Shown here: positions 1 through 5,436 of the stretch, one piece after another
How the letters are laid out: each line of letters opens with the position of its first letter
Position numbering within the stretch: position 1 is the stretch's first letter
Assembly: GCA_002508425.1 (NCBI GenBank)
Contig: DAKU01000054.1
Coordinates: 1 to 6,645, forward strand
From: Methanosarcinaceae archaeon UBA470
GTDB lineage: Archaea > Halobacteriota > Methanosarcinia > Methanosarcinales > Methanosarcinaceae
DNA: 6,645 bases
Direction of reading: 5' to 3'
Made by a program: the position numbers and the translations under genes
The notes under the pieces: model-generated
Database searches by the model: none
The model's input: the letters and a program-made list of their open reading frames with translations, nothing else
Told to the model about the DNA's origin: nothing

Positions 1-81
1 ATTGGAAGCTAATTAGATGGTCTCTGATGGAGTTGGGAAAAAGTTCATCGACTGCTTTTTTGGTAGCAGAGGAACGAAGTG

Positions 82-110
82 CGTTTCATCCCCGTGTGTG
101 TGGGGAACTC
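82..110 (-). CRISPR. Solitary CRISPR-repeat-like element (type I-E style)
   Basis: This 29-bp element reads, on the minus strand, GAGTTCCCC, then ACACACAC, then GGGGATGAAACG. The layout (GTTCCCC arm, about 8 central bases, GGGG arm, then ATGAAnCG) is that of type I-E repeats, which I recall as GTGTTCCCC-GCACACGC-GGGGATGAACCG, with about 25 of 29 positions equal. Two of the differences turn stem pairs into G-U type pairs, so an RNA hairpin could still form in one orientation. I looked one repeat-plus-spacer length (about 61 bp) to each side and saw no second copy, and none elsewhere in the window. It may be a degenerate array end, a relic or a lone regulatory repeat. The similarity could be chance, since CCCC-N8-GGGG is a simple palindrome. 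Confidence 0.4.
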
Positions 111-140
111 GGAAAGACTTTATCTTCCATGACTTCTTTA

Positions 141-158
141 AGAGAAAAGATTTTTATA
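141..158 (+). promoter_or_regulatory. Putative BRE/TATA promoter of the aminotransferase gene
   Basis: A purine-rich stretch AGAGAAAAGA is followed by TTTTTATA, the order expected for an archaeal BRE plus TATA box. A start about 25 bp downstream would put the transcript's 5' end near 180, leaving a short leader with the AAGGT site at 187-191. This is assigned by motif and spacing only. Confidence 0.4.
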
Positions 159-199
159 GACAATACTATGGTTTAAGAAGGATAAGAAGGTATTCGATA

Positions 200-1414
200 G
201 TGAACTACATATTTGCTGACAGGATGCAGGCAACGCGTAAGTCCTTCATCAGGGAGATACTGAAAGTTACTCAGCAGCCAGAAGTAATATCTTTCGCTGG
301 CGGGCTTCCTAACCCAGGTCTGTTTCCTGTAGACGAAATTGCATCCGCTTCTGTAAAAGTTCTGTCAGATGAAGGAAGAAATGTTCTTCAATATAGTACT
401 ACTGAAGGATATTTGCCTTTACGGGAGTTTATTGCACAAAGGTATCTTAAAAAAAGCGGATTGAAAGTAGATCCTGATGATATCCTGATTACTAACGGTT
501 CACAGCAAAGTATTGACCTTATCGGTAAAATCTTTTTGAATAAAGGTGACAGGGTCATTATCGAGAAACCTGGATATCTTGGCGCTATCCAGGCATTCTC
601 TATCTTTGAAGCAGAGTTTGAGGCTGTCCCTCTTCTTGAAGATGGTATAGACACAGAATTGTTGGACAAGACGTTGAGCGAGAAAAATGCAAAGCTATTC
701 TATACAGTTCCCACTTTCCAGAACCCATCGGGGATCACCTACTCCGAACAAAAGAGAAAAGATGTTGCAAGAATTCTCAAAAAACATAATGTAGTTTGTG
801 TTGAAGATAATGCATACGGTGAATTGAGGTTTGCAGGAGAGGATCTGCCAACAATCAGAAATTATTCTGATAATACGATCCTTATGGGTTCTTTTTCAAA
901 GATCATTGCTCCAGGGCTTAGAATGGGATGGATATGTGCCAGAAAGGAACTAATGGAAAAACTGCTTATAGTAAAGCAGGCTGCTGATCTTCATTCTAAT
1001 TATCTGTCACAAAGGATCATCCATCAATATCTTTCAGATAACGATATTGATCGCCATATTACAAAAATAAAGGATGCTTATGGAAAACGCAGGGATCTGA
1101 TGGTTAATATGATGGCTGAGCACTTCCCTGAAGGTGTCAGTTATACAAAACCGGAAGGTGGCATGTTTGTCTGGGTTACACTTCCAGAGTCTGTTTCGTC
1201 GCTTGACCTCTTCGAGCTTGCAATAGAAGAGAATGTTGCATTTGTTCCCGGTAATCCTTTCTATACTGATGATACTAGTGGTAATAACACGTTGAGGCTG
1301 AATTTTTCCAATTCAGATGATGAGCAGATCGAAGAAGGAATAAAAAGGATGGCAGTATGCCTGGAAAAGTTAATGGGTAATACTGTCAGAGCAGATTCTC
1401 AGAAACTTTTCTGA
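200..1414 (+). CDS. PLP-dependent aminotransferase, class I/II (2-aminoadipate/aromatic aminotransferase-like)
   Basis: A cytosolic fold-type I aminotransferase of 404 residues, typical for the family. It moves an amino group between an amino acid and a 2-oxo acid using pyridoxal phosphate. Visible family marks are ISFAGGLPNP near residue 30, TNGSQQ near 98-103, PTFQNPSG with the cofactor-contacting Asn at about 175, EDNAYGE with Asp about 203, GSFSK with the PLP-binding Lys at about 234, and LRLNFS with the carboxylate-binding Arg at about 366. The set resembles the LysN / ARO8 / 2-aminoadipate branch, but substrate cannot be read from this. I chose GTG at 200: AAGGT lies 8 bp upstream and the protein then begins VNYIFADRMQ, the usual place for the family. 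ATG at 224 is the alternative; the open frame back to 17 gives an unrelated-looking extension. It appears monocistronic, with its own promoter and terminator. Confidence 0.9.
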   Translation: MNYIFADRMQATRKSFIREILKVTQQPEVISFAGGLPNPGLFPVDEIASASVKVLSDEGRNVLQYSTTEGYLPLREFIAQRYLKKSGLKVDPDDILITNGSQQSIDLIGKIFLNKGDRVIIEKPGYLGAIQAFSIFEAEFEAVPLLEDGIDTELLDKTLSEKNAKLFYTVPTFQNPSGITYSEQKRKDVARILKKHNVVCVEDNAYGELRFAGEDLPTIRNYSDNTILMGSFSKIIAPGLRMGWICARKELMEKLLIVKQAADLHSNYLSQRIIHQYLSDNDIDRHITKIKDAYGKRRDLMVNMMAEHFPEGVSYTKPEGGMFVWVTLPESVSSLDLFELAIEENVAFVPGNPFYTDDTSGNNTLRLNFSNSDDEQIEEGIKRMAVCLEKLMGNTVRADSQKLF

Positions 1415-1427
1415 GAACCTTTTTTTT
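1396..1427 (+). terminator. Hairpin plus T-tract terminator
   Basis: A perfect 9-bp inverted repeat (TTCTCAGAA, loop ACTT, TTCTGAGAA; 1396-1417) is followed by CC and eight T residues, with another T run at 1432-1437. The aminotransferase stop codon TGA (1412-1414) lies inside the right arm. Archaeal termination mainly needs the T tract; the hairpin may protect the mRNA end. It serves the plus strand only, as the minus strand here is A-rich. Confidence 0.75.
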
Positions 1428-1443
1428 CTTTAATTTTTTGTTT

Positions 1444-1932
1444 TCATCTGGTCTTTATTATTTTTAAGCCACCGGACTGTTTTACACATATTTTTCTATG
1501 TTCTTCTTCGTCTTTTATCAAGCCCTTTATGTCCTGAATAAACTCTTTCCTGTTTATTTCATCAGGGAACAGATCTTCAATCACTGCACTGTCAGCATTT
1601 AAGATGTCTACATATGCATCACGTGCGAGTATCTCGTATTTCATTATTTCATGAAATATTCGCTCTGGGGGCATTCCGTTAAAATCAAATATCTTTGCCG
1701 GAAGTCCTGGCGGAGCGGTCATTGGTATGGGAATATCTGCTATCAAAAGCCACTTTTGTAATATGTTCCAATGTTTATCCGAATCATGTGAAAGCTTTTC
1801 TAAAGCTTCTATGTTCTCTCCCATAAATTGAATGCGTGCTTCCCAGGTCCCTAGCTGTTCCATCTCAGCCTCAATCCAGTACATACGTTTGAGAAGAGCT
1901 GCAAGCACACTTTTTTCCTTAATCACTGCCAT
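1444..1932 (-). CDS. Small helical protein, possibly ferritin-like; function unknown
   Basis: A 162-residue, probably cytosolic protein rich in charged helices, with no signal peptide or membrane segment. Two helical halves are joined by a Pro/Gly-rich linker (about residues 67-90: IPIPMTAPPG, then GMPPE). The second half has a helix with Glu100 (KYEILARDAY) and a last helix with DEEEH, giving an E-x-x-H motif (Glu142, His145) as in one half of a rubrerythrin/ferritin di-iron site. The first half has Glu21/23/25 and His49/His54 but no clear E-x-x-H, so a complete di-iron centre is doubtful. I do not recognise the family with certainty. The ATG start is supported by AAGGAG 9-14 bp upstream. 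The gene stands alone, divergent from queC and convergent with the aminotransferase, 29 bp away. Confidence 0.75.
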   Translation of the reverse strand: MAVIKEKSVLAALLKRMYWIEAEMEQLGTWEARIQFMGENIEALEKLSHDSDKHWNILQKWLLIADIPIPMTAPPGLPAKIFDFNGMPPERIFHEIMKYEILARDAYVDILNADSAVIEDLFPDEINRKEFIQDIKGLIKDEEEHRKICVKQSGGLKIIKTR

Positions 1933-1938
1933 GGCATA

Positions 1939-1945
1939 TCTCCTT
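1939..1945 (-). promoter_or_regulatory. Ribosome-binding site of the minus-strand helical protein gene
   Basis: On the minus strand the sequence reads AAGGAGATATGCC followed by ATG, a strong archaeal Shine-Dalgarno at normal spacing. It fixes the start at 1932. Confidence 0.7.
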
Positions 1946-1972
1946 AATCCAGCAGTTATTTATATAATTCAT

Positions 1973-1990
1973 CTTATATATCTCTTCTTT
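1973..1990 (-). promoter_or_regulatory. Putative BRE/TATA promoter, leftward
   Basis: Read on the minus strand: AAAGAAGAG (purine BRE-like) followed by ATATATAAG. Expected initiation about 25 bp downstream, near 1950, leaves a leader of roughly 18 nt that includes the AAGGAG site. A second AT-rich box at 1959-1967 would start transcription almost on the start codon and fits less well. Confidence 0.45.
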
Positions 1991-2004
1991 TCCAGTCCAT
2001 CAAG

Positions 2005-2012
2005 TATAAATA
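2005..2012 (+). promoter_or_regulatory. Putative TATA box of the queC operon
   Basis: TATAAATA lies in the divergent intergenic region, with no strong purine BRE in front. Expected initiation near 2035 leaves a leader of roughly 25 nt before the likely translation start region of queC. It would drive queC, the DUF366-type gene, queE and queD. Confidence 0.4.
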
Positions 2013-2049
2013 ATATCCAGGTATTACTCGGAGAGCATCTAAAGAATAT

Positions 2050-2053
2050 GAGG
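2050..2053 (+). promoter_or_regulatory. Possible Shine-Dalgarno for an unusual queC start
   Basis: GAGG ends 8 bp before ATC at 2062, the spacing of a normal ribosome-binding site. ATC is in the queC frame and would give a protein beginning (I)GAIALLSSGLDS, which is where this family normally starts. The only nearby ATG (2048-2050) overlaps this site but is in a different frame and reaches a stop at 2081-2083. Confidence 0.3.
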
Positions 2054-2076
2054 GATCTATCATCGGCGCGATTGCT

Positions 2077-2763
2077 TTGCTAAGTAGTGGATTGGATTCT
2101 GTCACATCCCTTGCGATAGCACGGGAAGAGACAGACATCAGACTGGCTTTGATATTTGACTACGGGCAGAAAGCTGCTGCCAGAGAGATAGAGTATTCCC
2201 GGAAAGTTGCTGAAAAATATGGGATTGAGCATAGGGTTATACCTCTTGCATGGCTCAGGGATATCACTGCTACCAGTCTGGTAAACAAGGATATGGATGT
2301 CCCGCAAATCTCAATGGCAGACATTGCGGATGAGTCAGACCCAGCCATAACCCAGGATTCAGCAAAAAAAGTATGGGTACCCAATCGTAATGGTGTAATG
2401 ATCAATATTGCTGCAAGTTTTGCCGAAAGCCGAGGATGTAAATATGTTATCGTTGGTTTTAACAGTGAAGAAGCTGTGACCTTCCCTGATAATTCCACTG
2501 CATATCTCGATAGTCTTGACAAATGCCTTGGTTATTCTACTCTCAATGGCGTGAAGATGATGGCTCCTGTAGCAGGCCTTGACAAACAGGGCATTATCCG
2601 CAAGGCTCTGGAGACAAAAGCTCCTCTTGAGTGGAGCTGGAGTTGCTATCACGGAGAAGAAGTTCCATGCGGTGTATGTGAAAGCTGCACTCGCAGGAAG
2701 CGTGCTTTCGTGCAGGCCGGCATAAAGGACCCGCTCATGGAAAGGCTTGGCATTGATCATTGA
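2077..2763 (+). CDS. queC: 7-cyano-7-deazaguanine (preQ0) synthase QueC
   Basis: QueC uses ATP and ammonia to convert 7-carboxy-7-deazaguanine to preQ0, the base that archaeal tRNA-guanine transglycosylase puts into tRNA at position 15 for archaeosine. The PP-loop ATP-binding motif LSSGLDS is at the extreme N-terminus. VPNRNGVMINIAASFA at 101-116, GFNSEEAVTFPDNS at 127-140, and a C-terminal zinc knuckle (Cys190, Cys198, Cys201, Cys204) complete the family pattern. Length from the first canonical start, TTG 2077, is 228 residues. That start removes the first beta strand: codons upstream read GAIALLSSGLDS in frame, so translation probably begins near 2059-2071, where only ATC/ATT codons exist. 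A base error in the sequence is the other explanation. It is the first gene of the operon; the next gene starts 20 bp after the stop. Confidence 0.93.
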   Translation: MLSSGLDSVTSLAIAREETDIRLALIFDYGQKAAAREIEYSRKVAEKYGIEHRVIPLAWLRDITATSLVNKDMDVPQISMADIADESDPAITQDSAKKVWVPNRNGVMINIAASFAESRGCKYVIVGFNSEEAVTFPDNSTAYLDSLDKCLGYSTLNGVKMMAPVAGLDKQGIIRKALETKAPLEWSWSCYHGEEVPCGVCESCTRRKRAFVQAGIKDPLMERLGIDH

Positions 2764-2783
2764 ACGGCAGGAGAGGAAAGAAC

Positions 2784-3341
2784 ATGAAGTGGGTAGTACT
2801 TAAAAAATCCCTTGATTACGATGGCAGTCAGATCTCCTCCCTGTGGGGATATATGGAAGCTGACCTGCAGGAGGATTCCATTATTGCTTTCCGTGGTTCG
2901 TGCGATGTGCAGATACGCCATATGATCGATCTGGAAGACAGAAAGGAAGGAGATACTATTTACTCCACCGATATGCTTCATTTTGTGATCGAGCATTTTG
3001 ATTCCACAGACCTCAAACTCATCTATGCCAGACAACGTCTGTTCACTGCAATGGTGGCTGAAACCTTATCACAGAGGGGAATAAAGACCTCAAGGGTTGG
3101 AGACGATCTTTTTGTACAGGGCAAGAAGCTCAGCATTTCTATTGCCAGCACTTCTGCTGTATCCCAGAAAATACACTTCGGTATGAATGTGGAGCATGAT
3201 GTTTATGGTTGTCTCAGTGACCAGGAAGTTCCTGAAAATGATCTGTTCCCGCTGATGGAAGAAATAGCCAGCAGGTATGTGGAAGAGATTCATGACATTG
3301 AAAAGGACTTGCGAAAATCAAGGCCATTAGGTGTGATGTGA
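2784..3341 (+). CDS. DUF366 family protein (COG2029-type), biotin-ligase-like core, in the preQ0 operon
   Basis: A 185-residue soluble protein. IAFRGSCDVQIRHMIDLED (34-52), MLHFVIEHFD (64-73), RQRL (83-86) and GDDLFVQGKKLSISIAS followed by HFGMNVE (106-137) match what I remember of the archaeal/bacterial DUF366 family. The last stretch is laid out like the biotin-protein-ligase core (NDL-x-x-x-x-KKL-x-GI ... IGxGINV), and I recall the solved DUF366 structure being grouped with the class II aaRS/biotin ligase fold. That suggests an acyl- or nucleotide-handling enzyme, but no function is established. The ATG at 2784 follows GGAGAGG at good spacing; TTG at 2760 has no such site. Its stop overlaps the queE ATG by one base, so it is co-transcribed and probably translationally coupled with preQ0 genes. 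A role in archaeosine or pterin metabolism is inference. Confidence 0.85.
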   Translation: MKWVVLKKSLDYDGSQISSLWGYMEADLQEDSIIAFRGSCDVQIRHMIDLEDRKEGDTIYSTDMLHFVIEHFDSTDLKLIYARQRLFTAMVAETLSQRGIKTSRVGDDLFVQGKKLSISIASTSAVSQKIHFGMNVEHDVYGCLSDQEVPENDLFPLMEEIASRYVEEIHDIEKDLRKSRPLGVM

Positions 3342-4057
3342 TGGAAGCACCAATCACCGAGATTTTTTGTTCCGTGCAGGGCGAGGGGCCATATGTAGGC
3401 AACAGACAGGTATTTCTTAGATTTGCAGGTTGTAATCTCAACTGCTCTTACTGTGATACTGATGTGCAAATCTCTGAAGCGTGCAAGTATGAGGAAAACC
3501 CAGGCTCAGGTATTTTCCAGTATGTCAGAAATCCGTTGAACCCGGATAAGATAGCAGATCTTGTGGGCCCTTTCATGAATGTACATTCCCTGTCCCTCAC
3601 AGGGGGTGAACCGCTATTGTATGCGGATTTCATCACGGAATTAGATGTGGGTTTCCCTTTATACTTGGAATCTAACATGACATTGCCGGATATGGCACGA
3701 AAAGTAAAGGATTGCATTTCTTTTGTCTCAGGTGATGTGAAGCTTACGGACGAGTTCCAGGGTGGAGAGCTGGAATCTCATATTGAGAGGACCATCGAAA
3801 CTTTCAAGATCCTCAGAAATACTGAGAACAGGGACTGTTTCTGTAAGATCGTAATGACAAAGGATGTCCTTCCGGCTGATGTTCTGGATGTGGCAGGGTT
3901 CATTAGCAACTACATCTCATGTCTTGTCCTGCAGCCGGTCACTCAAAACGAGCTAAGGCCAGATGTAAGAACTTTGCTTGAATTACAAAATGAACTGCTT
4001 GGTGATATTGATACTTTGATAATCCCACAAACCCACACGATGTGGGGGTGTTTATAG
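3341..4057 (+). CDS. queE: 7-carboxy-7-deazaguanine synthase QueE (radical SAM)
   Basis: QueE is the radical SAM enzyme that contracts 6-carboxy-tetrahydropterin to 7-carboxy-7-deazaguanine, between QueD and QueC. The 238-residue protein has the family opening ITEIFCSVQGEGPYVG (5-20), the 4Fe-4S/SAM motif C-x3-C-x2-C at Cys31, Cys35 and Cys38 (GCNLNCSYCDT), the SAM-contacting LTGGEPLL at about 86-93, LQPVT near the C-terminus, and the ending IPQTHTMWG. An insert of about 30 residues between the cysteine motif and the next helix (about 45-70) is seen in other QueE proteins too. ATG at 3341 shares its A with the stop of the preceding gene (TGATG) and has GGTG 7 bp upstream; GTG at 3338 is possible. 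It ends TAG followed immediately by TGA, and that TAG overlaps the GTG start of queD. Confidence 0.94.
   Translation: MEAPITEIFCSVQGEGPYVGNRQVFLRFAGCNLNCSYCDTDVQISEACKYEENPGSGIFQYVRNPLNPDKIADLVGPFMNVHSLSLTGGEPLLYADFITELDVGFPLYLESNMTLPDMARKVKDCISFVSGDVKLTDEFQGGELESHIERTIETFKILRNTENRDCFCKIVMTKDVLPADVLDVAGFISNYISCLVLQPVTQNELRPDVRTLLELQNELLGDIDTLIIPQTHTMWGCL
4032..4050 (+). promoter_or_regulatory. Hairpin overlapping the queD ribosome-binding site
   Basis: CCCACA (4032-4037) and TGTGGG (4041-4046) form a 6-bp inverted repeat with a 3-base loop at the end of queE. The right arm runs into GGGGGTG (4044-4050), the Shine-Dalgarno of queD, 6 bp before GTG 4057. The stem would bury part of the binding site unless ribosomes finishing queE open it. 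Regulation is inferred from geometry only. Confidence 0.35.
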
Positions 4058-4395
4058 TGAAAATGAAACTTGGAATAATTGATCATATAGACAGTGCTCA
4101 TTACTTACCTCAGCACAAAAAATGCGGTATCGTGCACGGTCACACGTACAAGGTCGAGATAGTCATAGAAGGAGAAAAGAACGAAAATGGTATGGTGATG
4201 GACTTCTATGACATAAAACAGGTCGTTAAGGAAGTACTCAAGGAATATGACCATAGGTTGCTTAATGATATACTTGAATTCCCAAGCGTGGAGAACCTGT
4301 GTGAACATATGCACCGTAACCTCAGTTCCAAACTGAACTTCCCCTTATCTGTAAAGGTATGGGAAGGGGAAGGTAAGTGGTGCGAAGTCTGCTGA
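4057..4395 (+). CDS. queD: 6-carboxy-5,6,7,8-tetrahydropterin synthase QueD
   Basis: QueD (6-pyruvoyltetrahydropterin synthase family) turns 7,8-dihydroneopterin triphosphate into 6-carboxy-tetrahydropterin, the substrate of QueE. From GTG 4057 it has 112 residues, slightly short for the family but with all key parts. Zinc ligands are His15 (SAHYL), His27 and His29 (HGHTY); the catalytic Cys is Cys23 in C-x3-H-x-H; MDFYDIK is at 48-54, YDHRLLND at 64-71, PSVENL at 76-81, and the pterin-anchoring Glu is at about 103 (VWEGEG). GTG 4057 is preferred because GGGGGTG lies 6 bp upstream; ATG 4063 is an alternative only two residues shorter. The start overlaps the queE stop by one base (TAGTG). The gene order queC-queE-queD is not the reaction order. 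The GTP cyclohydrolase feeding this step is not in the window. Confidence 0.93.
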   Translation: MKMKLGIIDHIDSAHYLPQHKKCGIVHGHTYKVEIVIEGEKNENGMVMDFYDIKQVVKEVLKEYDHRLLNDILEFPSVENLCEHMHRNLSSKLNFPLSVKVWEGEGKWCEVC

Positions 4396-4410
4396 TAACG
4401 GAGAAATCCC

Positions 4411-4453
4411 AAAAGATAAATAACATAACGATATAGTTGAGCCAATTTAAATA
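4411..4453 (+). promoter_or_regulatory. Candidate promoter elements for nifB
   Basis: Two TATA-like boxes lie in the 81-bp gap after queD: AGATAAATAA after AAA at about 4414-4423, and TTTAAATA at 4446-4453. The second is 28 bp before the ATG at 4477, so it could give a leaderless or nearly leaderless nifB transcript. The first would leave a leader of about 35 nt. I cannot choose between them. No terminator for the que operon is evident in this gap. Confidence 0.35.
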
Positions 4454-4476
4454 ACGAAGCTGTGGATGTGACAGGT

Positions 4477-5409
4477 ATGTCAACTGAAAACAACGCATGT
4501 GATATAACGGTCTCCAGTAAGGAGAAGGAAATGCAGAGGATCATTGCACAACATCCCTGTTACTCAAAAGAGGCGCAGCATAAGTATGGTCGGATCCATT
4601 TACCAGTAGCTCCTGCATGTAATATCCAGTGCAACTATTGCGACAGGAAGTTCGATTGTGTTAACGAGAGCCGCCCAGGTGTAACAAGCGAAGTATTAAA
4701 TCCTCTCGAGGCTCTGGAAAAGACTAAGCAAGTGCTTAAGGAATTCCCGTTCATCAAGGTCGTTGCAGTGGCAGGTCCTGGAGATCCTCTGGCTAATGAT
4801 GCTACATTTGAAACTTTTAGGCTCATCAAGGCTGAGTTCCCGGAGGTCACTCTTTGTCTGAGTACCAATGGTCTTGCACTTGCAGATAGGATGTCTGAGA
4901 TCATCGAGACAGGCGTGGACACTCTGACAGTGACCCTGAATGCCATAGATCCGGCAATAGAAGCACAGCTAATCAGTCATGTAGTCTATAAGGGTAAGGT
5001 CTACAAGGGTGTGGAAGCTGCTGAGATACTTATCAAGAACCAGCTTGCAGGAATTAAAATGGCTGTAGATGCAGGTATTGTAGTTAAGATCAATACTGTA
5101 ATGGTGCCAGGCATTAATGATAAGCATATACTCGAAGTAGCTAAGAAGATCAATGAGATGGGTGTTTATATTATGAATATCATGCCACTCATCTGCCAGG
5201 CCAAGTTCGCTGACATGGAACCACCAACGTCTGAAGAAAGGCAGGCTGTGCAGAATGCCTGTGAGCCCTACGTGCAGCAGATGAGACACTGTCGTCAATG
5301 TAGGTCCGATGCATTTGGTCTGATAGGCAAGGACCTTTCCCAGATGAGCGAAGAGCGCCGTCATACCATAAAGATGGAAATGTCTGAAAAGGCTGAAAAG
5401 CATAGGTGA
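4477..5409 (+). CDS. nifB: NifB, radical SAM Fe-S-C cluster (NifB-co / L-cluster) synthase
   Basis: NifB fuses two 4Fe-4S clusters and inserts a SAM-derived carbide to make an 8Fe-9S-C precursor. The 310-residue stand-alone archaeal form lacks the C-terminal NifX-like domain of many bacterial NifB proteins. Seen in order: HPCYS (Cys28), RIHLPVAPACN, the radical SAM motif Cys48-x3-Cys52-x2-Cys55, RKFDCVNESRPGV (Cys61), AGPGDPLAN (99-107), CLSTNGL (Cys127), TVMVPGIND, NIMPLI, and MRHCRQCRSDA with Cys272 and Cys275. Thus the motif cysteines and the extra cluster-ligand cysteines are all present, and the enzyme should be active. ATG 4477 is taken as the start; GTG 4462 and 4468 are in frame and possible, and the ribosome site is weak for all three. 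No nitrogenase gene is adjacent; the next gene, 27 bp on, is a methanogenesis marker. Confidence 0.93.
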   Translation: MSTENNACDITVSSKEKEMQRIIAQHPCYSKEAQHKYGRIHLPVAPACNIQCNYCDRKFDCVNESRPGVTSEVLNPLEALEKTKQVLKEFPFIKVVAVAGPGDPLANDATFETFRLIKAEFPEVTLCLSTNGLALADRMSEIIETGVDTLTVTLNAIDPAIEAQLISHVVYKGKVYKGVEAAEILIKNQLAGIKMAVDAGIVVKINTVMVPGINDKHILEVAKKINEMGVYIMNIMPLICQAKFADMEPPTSEERQAVQNACEPYVQQMRHCRQCRSDAFGLIGKDLSQMSEERRHTIKMEMSEKAEKHR

Positions 5410-5436
5410 AGATACCCTAATCTATTGGTGCTCTAG

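Noticed and set aside
52..69. CTGCT / AGCAG inverted repeat with a T run, as a terminator of an upstream gene
   Set aside because: The stem has only 5 bp and the T run lies inside the loop rather than after it; no upstream gene end is visible to support it.
17..199. Open frame extending the aminotransferase by 61 residues upstream
   Set aside because: The added sequence resembles no aminotransferase N-terminus, has no ribosome site, covers the CRISPR-like repeat and promoter, and the family normally begins near the GTG at 200.
1933..2061. Riboswitch (for example preQ1-type) in the queC leader
   Set aside because: The expected leader is only about 25 nt and shows no pseudoknot-forming C-rich/A-rich pattern; such riboswitches are not known from archaea to my knowledge.
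1832..2083. Plus-strand frame with ATG at 2048 ending at 2081-2083
   Set aside because: It runs antisense to the helical protein gene and ends within queC; composition is that of a shadow frame. Its ATG matters only as a possible displaced queC start.
4477..5409. nifB as evidence for a nitrogen-fixation cluster here
   Set aside because: No nifH, nifD, nifK, nifE or nifN is present in the window; nifB alone does not indicate nitrogenase in methanogens.
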